Shown here: one piece after another, positions 1 through 5,315 of the stretch
Layout: every line of letters starts with the position of its first letter
Numbering within the stretch: the first letter of the stretch is position 1
From: an uncultured Prevotella sp.
GTDB lineage: Bacteria > Bacteroidota > Bacteroidia > Bacteroidales > Bacteroidaceae
Reading direction: 5' to 3'
Assembly: GCA_934230965.1 (NCBI GenBank)
Contig: CAKQFW010000087.1
Coordinates: forward strand, 1 to 8,431
DNA length: 8,431 bases
The notes under the pieces: model-generated
Seen by the model: only the letters and a program-made list of their open reading frames with translations
Told to the model about the DNA's origin: nothing
Database searches by the model: none
Program-made: the position numbers and the translations under genes

Positions 1-70
1 GCTGGTTGGGACTGCTCTTACCTTGATAAGGTGATGTCATAAAGTAATGCGTCGGCCCTGCGGTCGATAC

Positions 71-180
71 GAGACAATTTTTCAAGGGTTTCGCCCGATT
101 TTTTCAATGCTTTCGCTTAATTATCACAATGTTTTCGATTAATTATCTCAATGCTTTCGACTAATTATCTCAATGCTTTC
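71..180 (-). repeat. Five tandem 22-bp units
   Basis: Read on the minus strand, five consecutive units of exactly 22 bp each begin with GAAA: 180-159, 158-137, 136-115, 114-93 and 92-71. They share the pattern GAAAxCxTTG followed by an A/T-rich middle and end in C. The first three are nearly identical; the fourth and fifth are diverged but stay in register. Because 22 is not a multiple of three, successive units are read in different frames, and a second unit always brings a TGA into the frame entered from the first. The fifth unit, read from its GAAA, encodes ETLEKLS, which resembles ESIEIIS read from the first, so the array probably grew from a piece of coding sequence. There are no spacers, so this is not a CRISPR. 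Confidence 0.85.
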
Positions 181-242
181 TTGGAACAACTGGCGCCAGT
201 ATTCGTTCTTGTTCATCCCGCAACTGTTTAAGTAATCATAGT

Positions 243-269
243 AGGACGGTGGCCTCTGTGCCCCGTCCT
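243..269. other. Inverted repeat downstream of sprT
   Basis: AGGACGG (243-249) pairs perfectly with CCGTCCT (263-269). Three further inner pairs (GGC 251-253 with GCC 260-262) follow after one bulged T, leaving a six-base loop. No T-run follows on either strand, so it is not a canonical intrinsic terminator. It lies 60 bp beyond the sprT stop and could form the 3' end of that transcript. A weaker four-pair hairpin at 296-309, followed on the minus strand by an A/T-rich stretch (ATTTATTTTC), is the other candidate end. The larger inverted repeat also lies inside the possible coding remnant, so it may be incidental. Confidence 0.35.
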
Positions 270-328
270 TCTGACATAAGAAATAGAAAATAAATAGGGT
301 AGGAGCCCTTCTGTATCTTTACCTTTGG

Positions 329-985
329 TTAAATTTTGGGCAAGGTAAAGGGGGAAAGCAGTGGTAACAGTGTCTGCCAATCGGCAGCTGTGATACGCCT
401 ACCGCGCAAGGTGCGCACGGTGGGGTAGGTGGAAAAGCGATCGTCGGTGCTCACATACCAAGCGTGAGAAGATACTTGGTCGGCCACGTGTTTGAGGCTT
501 TGCTCTAAATGCAGGGCATGCCGAGGCGACACTACGGTGAGCAAAATGTCGCCATCGTGGGTTTGCATTTGCAGCAACAGGCGTTGGCGTTTGCGCTTAA
601 TGTTGGTGCGCACGGTCCAACCTCGGGTGCGGGTGCTCACGGTGATGTTCCAGCCGTGGCTGTTGATGGCTTTCATATAAGCCTGAAAGCGTTCGCCATG
701 CGGTGCGGTGTCGGTCTGGCGTGTGTAGGCTATATAATAATGTATCATCTCGTGCAGCAAAACGGTTTGATAACAACGCTCGTCGCAATCGTAATAAATG
801 CTGATGCGAATGTTGAAATCGGTGTATCGCCACCCCGTAAGTCCGAGGCGGCGCTTGCACGACATGGTGCCCAGCTGCGTGTGCGCTTTTGACAGCGACA
901 AACGCGGCAGGGGAAGTGTGTTGTTAAAATAACTGGCATTAAACTGCTTGAACCATTGCTCAAGCAGTGCTTTTGTAGGCAACAT
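329..985 (-). CDS. SprT-like zinc metalloprotease domain protein
   Basis: This is a SprT-like protein, a family of zinc-dependent metalloproteases related to eukaryotic Spartan, which cleaves proteins cross-linked to DNA. Counting from the ATG at 985, the 218-residue protein has the metalloprotease motif HEMIH at 78-82 (zinc ligands H78 and H82, catalytic E79). A likely third ligand is H96 in PHGERF, and the domain opens with the typical LEQWFKQFNASYFNNTLP helix. The C-terminal ~90 residues are basic (IKRKRQR near 128-134) and contain no cysteine, so the Cys-based zinc ribbon found in many SprT proteins is absent. An in-frame ATG at 1033 would add 16 residues but would overlap the tlpA 3' end by 34 bp and be encoded inside tlpA's Cys/Lys repeat. 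The ATG at 985 lies 14 bp past the tlpA stop and is preferred. Cytoplasmic; no signal peptide. The function in this organism is inferred from the family. Confidence 0.85.
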   Translation of the reverse strand: MLPTKALLEQWFKQFNASYFNNTLPLPRLSLSKAHTQLGTMSCKRRLGLTGWRYTDFNIRISIYYDCDERCYQTVLLHEMIHYYIAYTRQTDTAPHGERFQAYMKAINSHGWNITVSTRTRGWTVRTNIKRKRQRLLLQMQTHDGDILLTVVSPRHALHLEQSLKHVADQVSSHAWYVSTDDRFSTYPTVRTLRGRRITAADWQTLLPLLSPFTLPKI

Positions 986-999
986 TAATGGCTGCGCTT

Positions 1000-1740
1000 T
1001 TATTTTTTGCAAGTTTGTTTTGCCTTGCAACAATTTTCTTTTGCCTTATTGCAACCTTCTTTTGCCTTATTGCAACCTTTTTTAGCCTTATTGCAAGTTT
1101 GCTTTTCTTTGCAGCAGCCTTCTGCCTTCTTGCAACAATCAAGCTTTTCTGATGCAGCGCCTTGCTCGCAGCAAGAGGGGAAGATCTGTGCCAGGGCGGC
1201 CTCAATCTTATCCGACATCACGGTAGAGAGCACCACTTTGCCTTCGGGGTCGATAAGATAAACCGAGGGTATCCAGTTGATGCAGTAAGCTTTTGAGATG
1301 GTTGTGGTCTTCCACTTCTTCCATTCGCTCACCTGTGGATATTCGAGTTTATAATCGGCCACAGCCTTCAGCAGGTTTTCTTTCTTCTCATCAAACGATA
1401 CGCCTACAAACTGTACGCCACGAGGGCCGTAGGTTTGCTGCATACGCACCATGTGCGGAAGGTCGCGACGGCAGTCGGGGCACCACGATGCCCAGAAGTC
1501 GAGCACCACGTAGCGGCCTTTCAGTTCGCTCAGGCTGAGGGTCTTGCCATCGGCGGTCGACAGCTTGAAGTCGGGGGCTTGTGTGCCGGGTTTCAGCAGT
1601 GCGGTGGCATACTTAGCGTCGTCGTCTTCGGCCACAGCAGCAGTGGCGGTGTTTGTGTTCTCTGTTTGGGCCTGTGCCCAAGTGGTGGGTGCGGCTGCCA
1701 TCATGATGGCGAGGCCAGCGAAAAGGGTTTTACAGTTCAT
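1000..1740 (-). CDS. Periplasmic TlpA/ResA-like thioredoxin with Cys/Lys-rich heptad tail
   Basis: This 246-residue protein is a thiol-disulfide oxidoreductase of the AhpC-TSA/TlpA type. Residues 1-24 form a signal peptide (hydrophobic LFAGLAIMMAAAP, likely cut around TWAQA), followed by a low-complexity Thr/Ala/Asp linker. The thioredoxin fold runs from about 50 to 187: PGTQAPDFKL entry, active site WCPDC with C87 and C90, and cis-proline P158 in INWIPSVYLID. Such proteins usually reduce periplasmic disulfides or help cytochrome c or stress-response thiol chemistry. The unusual part is residues 190-246: twelve cysteines among lysines, with C202, 209, 216, 223, 230, 237 and 244 spaced exactly seven apart, and CC doublets at 190/191, 202/203, 209/210 and 237/238. 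The tail could bind metal or present thiols to the adjacent active site; neither is shown. Lies between the helicase and sprT; a GTCAACT array ends four bases before the ATG. Confidence 0.9.
   Translation of the reverse strand: MNCKTLFAGLAIMMAAAPTTWAQAQTENTNTATAAVAEDDDAKYATALLKPGTQAPDFKLSTADGKTLSLSELKGRYVVLDFWASWCPDCRRDLPHMVRMQQTYGPRGVQFVGVSFDEKKENLLKAVADYKLEYPQVSEWKKWKTTTISKAYCINWIPSVYLIDPEGKVVLSTVMSDKIEAALAQIFPSCCEQGAASEKLDCCKKAEGCCKEKQTCNKAKKGCNKAKEGCNKAKENCCKAKQTCKK
1003..1137 (-). repeat. 21-bp in-frame repeats coding for the Cys heptads of the TlpA tail
   Basis: The 3' end of the thioredoxin gene is built of 21-bp units, each encoding seven residues of the form C-(N/C)-K-A-K-x-x. The clearest copies on the plus strand are 1040-1060 and 1061-1081, which differ only at one position near their end. 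Diverged copies lie at 1019-1039 and 1082-1102, and more degenerate units extend to about 1137. The unit length is a multiple of three, so gain or loss of copies changes tail length by seven residues without breaking the frame. The repetition also keeps other frames open here, which produces long spurious ORFs on both strands. Confidence 0.8.
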
Positions 1741-1744
1741 GTTT

Positions 1745-1776
1745 TAGTTGACAAGTTGACGAGTAGACAAGTAAAC
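1745..1776 (-). repeat. Four tandem 8-mers (GTCAACT type) directly upstream of tlpA-like gene
   Basis: On the minus strand the units GTTTACTT, GTCTACTC, GTCAACTT and GTCAACTA follow without gaps (1776-1769, 1768-1761, 1760-1753, 1752-1745). They are followed by AAAC and the ATG at 1740. The same units, ending in the same GTCAACTA plus AAA, occur upstream of the mechanosensitive channel gene. The array would lie in the leader or promoter region of the thioredoxin gene. Role unknown; possibilities are a regulator-binding or RNA element, or a mobile short-repeat family. Confidence 0.8.
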
Positions 1777-1800
1777 GAGGAGGTTTGCATTGCCGTACTC

Positions 1801-1828
1801 AATTCATAATTCATAATTCATAATTCAT
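1801..1828. repeat. Four perfect tandem heptamers AATTCAT
   Basis: AATTCAT is repeated four times in perfect tandem on the plus strand (1801-1807, 1808-1814, 1815-1821, 1822-1828), which is ATGAATT on the minus strand. The stop codon of the helicase gene (TGA, 1827-1825) falls in the first minus-strand unit. The remaining units lie 3' of the stop, so changes in copy number would not alter the protein. With the nearby 8-mer array it fills most of the 84-bp gap between the helicase and the thioredoxin gene. Confidence 0.9.
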
Positions 1829-3258
1829 AATGGGGCTTCCTCCTCCTCTCTTTGCTCCTTCGGCCAATTCACTAAGAATAGTTGTTCGGTAGCGCGGGTG
1901 AAGGCGGTGTATAGCCAGTGAATGTAGGCGGGGGTGAGCATGTCGTCGGTCATGTAGCCTTGGTCTACATACACGTGTGCCCATTGTCCGCCTTGCGCTT
2001 TATGACAGGTCACGGCGTAGGCATATTTTATCTGTATGGCATTGAAGTGCTCGTCGTGTCGCACCTTATCAATGCGCTCGCGCTTTTGGCGTATGTCGGC
2101 ATAGTCGGCCATCACGCCATCATACAGCATCTGGTTTTGCTCGGGGGTGAGGGCGGGTGCCTCAGAGGTTAAGCTATCGGTGAGCACCGTGGCCGTGAGC
2201 TCATAGTCGTCGTAGTCGGGGAATGACAGGGTGAGGGTGGCAAAGTGTAGGCCATACAGGTCGTGCAGGTTTCGCACACGTCGCACCACGGCGCGGTCGC
2301 CATTGGCAATGAAGCTCAAGGGGGCCTTGTCGTCGGCCTCGGTCCAAAAATAGTTGTTCTTCACCACCATGAGCATGTCGCCCGTGGTGAGCTGCTCTTC
2401 GCTGCCCAACACCATATTGCGTATGCCCTGGTTGTATATGTTGGCGCGCTTGTTGCTGCGTGTTACCACCATGGTTTCGTCTTGCCCCACGTTGCTGTAG
2501 CTGGTGGCCAGTTGCTCAATCAGTTCGTCGCCATTCACCACATGTATGTCGGCAAAGCGTGCCAGGCTGATGCGTGGCAGCTGTGTCATCTCGTCGTGCG
2601 TTATCATGCGACGTATGAGCGTGGCGTTATACAGTATGCCCGACAGCGCGCTCTGGCGTAGCACCTCGGTGAGGTCGGCCTCGAACAGTGTGAGGCCATA
2701 GCCGCGCATAAAGTCGGTATTCAGCGCTGGCGACTCTTCTTCGCCTACGGGCGGCAGCTGTGCCGTGTCGCCTATGAGCAGCATGCGGCAGTTGCGGCCG
2801 TGGTACACATACTGCACAAGGTCGTCGAGCAAGCGTCCGCTGCCAAACACCGATTGTGCGAAGCCATCGTTGGCTATCATCGATGCCTCGTCAACCACAA
2901 ACAGCGTGTCGGCATGTAGATTCTCGTTCAGATTAAAGTCGCCCTCAAAGGTCTTTTGCCTATATATCTTGCGGTGTATGGTGTAGGCGGGTCGGCCCGC
3001 GTTTACGCTCATCACCTTGGCGGCGCGTCCGGTGGGCGCCATCAGTATCACCTTTTGCCCCAGAGAGGCCAGTGTGCGCACAATGGCGGCCGTGAGGGTG
3101 GTTTTGCCCGTGCCCGCCGACCCTCGTAGCAGCATGGCGCTCATGGGCTGGCGGCAAGCTAAGAAGGCCACAAACTGTTGCAGCACCTGTATCTGCCCCT
3201 GGGTGGGCGCAAAGCCAAACTGGTCGACGATGCGTTGGGTCAGCTCAGTGGTGGTCAT
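1825..3258 (-). CDS. RecD2-like single-subunit superfamily 1 DNA helicase
   Basis: A 477-residue ATP-dependent DNA helicase of the RecD/exonuclease V alpha-like SF1 group. Motifs in order: Walker A GSAGTGKT at 46-53; motif Ia APTGRAAK at 74-81; Walker B VVDEAS at 121-126; motif III LIGDTAQLPPV at 161-171; motif IV-like LTEVLRQ at 196-202; motif V-like VTCHKAQGGQW at 416-426; and motif VI YTAFTRAT at 450-457 with the arginine finger at R455. It lacks the long N-terminal extension of RecD2 of Gram-positive bacteria and is close to the short Bacteroidetes version, often annotated simply as an AAA or RecD-like helicase. Probably cytoplasmic DNA repair or recombination; no recB or recC partner is visible. 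Its ATG overlaps the rsmD stop in an ATGA arrangement, which suggests translational coupling. The acidic C terminus (EEEEAPL) runs into an ATGAATT repeat. Confidence 0.92.
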   Translation of the reverse strand: MTTTELTQRIVDQFGFAPTQGQIQVLQQFVAFLACRQPMSAMLLRGSAGTGKTTLTAAIVRTLASLGQKVILMAPTGRAAKVMSVNAGRPAYTIHRKIYRQKTFEGDFNLNENLHADTLFVVDEASMIANDGFAQSVFGSGRLLDDLVQYVYHGRNCRMLLIGDTAQLPPVGEEESPALNTDFMRGYGLTLFEADLTEVLRQSALSGILYNATLIRRMITHDEMTQLPRISLARFADIHVVNGDELIEQLATSYSNVGQDETMVVTRSNKRANIYNQGIRNMVLGSEEQLTTGDMLMVVKNNYFWTEADDKAPLSFIANGDRAVVRRVRNLHDLYGLHFATLTLSFPDYDDYELTATVLTDSLTSEAPALTPEQNQMLYDGVMADYADIRQKRERIDKVRHDEHFNAIQIKYAYAVTCHKAQGGQWAHVYVDQGYMTDDMLTPAYIHWLYTAFTRATEQLFLVNWPKEQREEEEAPL

Positions 3259-3803
3259 GGCTGTGTGGGGGTGGGGCGGAAGATGCTGAAGTTGACACTG
3301 CCGTAGGCACGATGCTCAACAAATTGTGGCATGGCCGAGAAGTCGTTCTGCTTGCCATGTTCAAACACCAGCACGCCATCGGGCTTCAGCAGGTTGTGTT
3401 CAAGAATAAGACCGGGTATGGTGTCTAACTGTGGGAGGGCGTAGGGTGGGTCGGCAAAGATGAAGTCGAACTGTCGGCGGCACGACTTTAAGAAGCGAAA
3501 CACATCGCCACGTATCAGGTTGTGATTGGTTACGCCCAGCTTGGCTACACACTGGCGTATGAAGGCGGCGTGGTCGCGGTCGGCCTCAATGCTGGTTACC
3601 GCTTGGCAGCCGCGCGATAGCAGTTCGAGCGAAATGCTGCCTGTGCCAGCAAACAGGTCGAGGGCTTCGATGCCGTCGAAGTCGATGTAGCCGTTCATGA
3701 CATTAAAAATATTCTCTTTGGCAAAGTCGGTGGTGGGCCTTGCCTTAAACGAGCGCGGCACATCAAAGTGGCGCCCCTTAAATTCTCCAGTTATAATGCG
3801 CAT
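3255..3803 (-). CDS. rsmD: 16S rRNA (guanine(966)-N2)-methyltransferase RsmD
   Basis: RsmD methylates G966 (E. coli numbering) of 16S rRNA in the assembled small subunit, using S-adenosylmethionine. The 182-residue length is typical. Diagnostic segments are the N-terminal MRIITGEFKGR, PTTDFAKENIFN at 23-34, the SAM-binding loop ALDLFAGTGSISLELL around 47-62, the acidic motif II residue region SIEADRD (71-77), and the catalytic DPPY at 118-121 in DFIFADPPYAL. The start is the ATG at 3803, which gives the canonical beginning of the family. Its stop overlaps the helicase start by four bases. The gene follows a DUF3822 gene after 49 bp, a neighbourhood I recognise as common in Bacteroidales. Confidence 0.95.
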   Translation of the reverse strand: MRIITGEFKGRHFDVPRSFKARPTTDFAKENIFNVMNGYIDFDGIEALDLFAGTGSISLELLSRGCQAVTSIEADRDHAAFIRQCVAKLGVTNHNLIRGDVFRFLKSCRRQFDFIFADPPYALPQLDTIPGLILEHNLLKPDGVLVFEHGKQNDFSAMPQFVEHRAYGSVNFSIFRPTPTQP

Positions 3804-3852
3804 AAATACTTGTTCGTTTTGTGGGGTTGTGATCCTCTACAGGATGGTAGTG

Positions 3853-4629
3853 TTATCGCCCTTTGGCATACAGTGTGTGCAGGTCGAAGGGCATGTCGGG
3901 GTGCTGTAGCGATGGAGCATCGGCAAACTCGGTGTCGGCACTCAACTCTTGTATGTTGGGCACATATTCGCTCACCATGTTCTTCAGTGCCTCTTTCTCG
4001 GTGTGGCTGCCCACAAGGTGTAGCTCGTCGGCACCAACTTTAAAGCCCAACTGTTGCCAAGCGGCCAGAAGATAGTAGGCGGCATCGGCGGCATGGGTGG
4101 CCTCAAAGGTATTGCAGAAGCTCAGACGGTTTTGTCGGAAACTGAACACCTCCATCTTGCGGTCGTGCAGATAGGTGTATAGCTTGCGGCGGGTGCCATC
4201 AAAGCTGCGGCGGTATAGCCACTTCCATACGGGCTGCATCAGTGGTATGATGGCCACATCGTTAAAGTTGTCGTCAAGCACCAGTCGCAGGTCTTTATTC
4301 ATGCTGAAGGCGGTCACCGCGTTAACGTCGGGCAGCACGCTGTGCAGCACGGTGCTGCTGTGGTCGGCTTTATAGGTGGTGGTGTATAGGGTTTCTACCG
4401 TTTCTTGCTGATACTCTTCAATGGGTATGAGCAGCACAGGAGCATCCATCAGCACCAGCACGCTTTTGTAGCCCGATGCCAACAGCTGACTATCAGAGAA
4501 AGCCTGGCGCAAGTTGGCAGCGATAGATACGCCGCTCTTTACGTGATAGGGCTCGTAGGCAATGGTGCCGTCGGCCTGTTGTGCCGAGAACGACAAGGCG
4601 TTGGTGCTGATACGTATTGTCAGTCGCAT
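3853..4629 (-). CDS. DUF3822 family protein
   Basis: A 258-residue cytoplasmic protein without signal peptide or membrane segment, resembling the DUF3822 family of Bacteroidetes, which usually sits immediately upstream of rsmD as here. Visible features include an N-terminal strand-rich segment (LTIRISTNALSFSAQ), a VLVLMDAPVLLIPIEEY region near 57-73, a WKWLYRRSFDGTRRKLYTYLHDRKMEVFSFRQNRLSFCNTF region, and ADAAYYLLAAWQQLGF followed by DELHLVGSHTEKEAL. A strand-rich half followed by an A-x-Y-Y-L helix and a strand of the D-x-L-x-L-x-G type is consistent with an actin/ASKHA-like fold, which I recall being reported for a Bacteroides member. No catalytic residues can be assigned. Function unknown; a link to RsmD or ribosome maturation is only suggested by conserved neighbourhood. 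Preceded by an A-rich 32-bp spacer. Confidence 0.8.
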   Translation of the reverse strand: MRLTIRISTNALSFSAQQADGTIAYEPYHVKSGVSIAANLRQAFSDSQLLASGYKSVLVLMDAPVLLIPIEEYQQETVETLYTTTYKADHSSTVLHSVLPDVNAVTAFSMNKDLRLVLDDNFNDVAIIPLMQPVWKWLYRRSFDGTRRKLYTYLHDRKMEVFSFRQNRLSFCNTFEATHAADAAYYLLAAWQQLGFKVGADELHLVGSHTEKEALKNMVSEYVPNIQELSADTEFADAPSLQHPDMPFDLHTLYAKGR

Positions 4630-4661
4630 GATGTTTCGATGTTTTTGTTTCTGTTTTGTTT

Positions 4662-5141
4662 CTATTCCCAGTTGCCCGATGTGTAGCCTGGGATGTCAAG
4701 ACTGCCGAATTTTAAACCCGGAAATTGTCCCCTGGTGTTTGCCTCGGCAGCCAGTGTGGCCACGGCTTCGGCATCAAGTCCCTTTAGGTAGGCGGTATAG
4801 GTGGCCGAGCACTCGATGAGCGGAATGGGCCTACCCGTGTGCGACAGCTGGGTGCTCACGGTTAAGGCAAAGCGTTGTCCGCCCGAATAGGGCACCGTGG
4901 TCAGCGAGTCGGCCAGCAGGTGTTCCGCCACGAGGCTGTCTAACTGGTCGGTATATCTTCCGTGCTGACTGCGATACATCTCTTCGGCCGCACGTATCTT
5001 CACCATACGTGCTATTACGGTTTGCTCGCGCTGTGTTCGCTCATCGTCAAACCTAACGGTGCTGTAGATGCTGAAAAAGGTGGCTACGGCCAGCGCCAGC
5101 ACGCATAGCGAGAGCAAAAAGATATGTATTCTTGTCTTCAT
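4662..5141 (-). CDS. Membrane-anchored pilin-like protein of unknown function
   Basis: A 159-residue protein with one N-terminal hydrophobic segment (about residues 6-25, IFLLSLCVLALAVATFFSIY). A helix (IARMVKIRAAEEMYRSQHGR, 43-62) follows, then YTDQLDSLVAEHLL and a predicted beta-rich C-terminal half. The helix plus the SQHGRYTDQLDSLV segment resembles the region after the stalk of type IV pilin-like and pseudopilin proteins. However, there is no prepilin peptidase site (no G-F/M-x4-E before the hydrophobic stretch), so pilus function should not be assumed. It is probably anchored in the inner membrane with the bulk in the periplasm. An ATG at 5201 is in frame but would place the promoter-like TACTTTTG inside the gene; the ATG at 5141 starts the typical MKTRIHIF membrane anchor and is preferred. 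First gene of the minus-strand run. Confidence 0.75.
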   Translation of the reverse strand: MKTRIHIFLLSLCVLALAVATFFSIYSTVRFDDERTQREQTVIARMVKIRAAEEMYRSQHGRYTDQLDSLVAEHLLADSLTTVPYSGGQRFALTVSTQLSHTGRPIPLIECSATYTAYLKGLDAEAVATLAAEANTRGQFPGLKFGSLDIPGYTSGNWE

Positions 5142-5149
5142 GTCTAATG

Positions 5150-5157
5150 CAAAAGTA
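5150..5157 (-). promoter_or_regulatory. Bacteroidetes -7 box for the minus-strand operon
   Basis: TACTTTTG on the minus strand fits the Bacteroidetes primary sigma factor -7 consensus TAnnTTTG. It lies eight bases before the ATG at 5141, so the transcript would have a very short leader or none. No convincing -33 TTTG was seen at the expected distance. It would drive the pilin-like gene and probably DUF3822, rsmD and the helicase. Confidence 0.55.
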
Positions 5158-5222
5158 CGATAAATCAGCGTAATATACGAACATTTAATTTTATTTATCA
5201 TTTATGTTTAGCCAAAATGCAC

Positions 5223-5230
5223 TAACTTTG
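5223..5230 (+). promoter_or_regulatory. Bacteroidetes -7 box for the 5302 gene
   Basis: TAACTTTG is a perfect match to TAnnTTTG and is followed by an A-rich leader of about 65 bp before the ATG at 5302. A weak TTTATG at 5201-5206 sits about where a -33 element should be. With the box at 5150-5157 it forms a divergent promoter pair in the 160-bp gap, which holds no other gene except a short leader ORF. Confidence 0.6.
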
Positions 5231-5258
5231 CACTTTTAAATAACACACAACTGTGGGC

Positions 5259-5315
5259 ATGCAACGTAAAATGCTCAACACAAAGAACGAACAAACCGAA
5301 TATGGGAAGAAATAA
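5259..5315 (+). other. Short leader ORF overlapping the start of the 5302 gene
   Basis: An ATG at 5259-5261 opens an 18-codon frame (MQRKMLNTKNEQTEYGKK) that ends at a TAA at 5313-5315, just inside the next gene, whose ATG is at 5302. It lies within the predicted leader from the promoter at 5223-5230. Ribosomes finishing here could reinitiate at 5302, but the frame is short enough to arise by chance. Confidence 0.2.

Larger units (their letters stand above)
18..319 (-). pseudogene. Possible remnant of a small coding sequence interrupted by the 22-bp array
   Basis: Two open stretches on the minus strand flank the 22-bp array. The first is open from the TAA at 319-321 down to a TGA at 148-150. 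Its in-frame ATG at 214-216 begins MNKNEYWRQLFQESIEIISR, and coding-looking sequence (YYDYLNSCG) lies just upstream of that ATG. The second is open for 32 codons (116 to 21) and ends at a TAA at 18-20; it has no ATG and reads SGETLEKLSRIDRRADALLY near its centre. The two are one base out of frame across 88 bp of repeat. Collapsing the array to a single unit would join them into a peptide of about 36 residues from the ATG. I do not recognise the family. It could equally be chance open frames, so confidence is low. Confidence 0.25.

Noticed and set aside
71..180. CRISPR array
   Set aside because: The units are directly adjacent with no unique spacers, and no cas genes are present.
986..1033. 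Upstream ATG of sprT at 1033
   Set aside because: It would add 16 residues encoded inside the tlpA repeat and overlap tlpA by 34 bp. The ATG at 985 fits the gap better and keeps the whole SprT domain. Not excluded.
960..1261. Long open frames on both strands across the Cys/Lys repeat, including a Lys/Arg-rich one resembling a basic nucleic-acid binding protein
   Set aside because: They follow from the 21-bp repeat keeping several frames open. The tlpA frame has a signal peptide and thioredoxin fold continuous with the tail, so the others are shadows.
1825..5141. A defence or novel multi-gene system formed by helicase, DUF3822, methyltransferase and SprT-like protease
   Set aside because: The methyltransferase is plain RsmD with its usual DUF3822 neighbour, and the helicase is the common RecD2-like type. 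Nothing suggests phage defence.
5142..5201. Upstream ATG at 5201 for the pilin-like protein
   Set aside because: It would place a good -7 promoter box inside the gene and add 20 residues before a normal membrane-anchor start.
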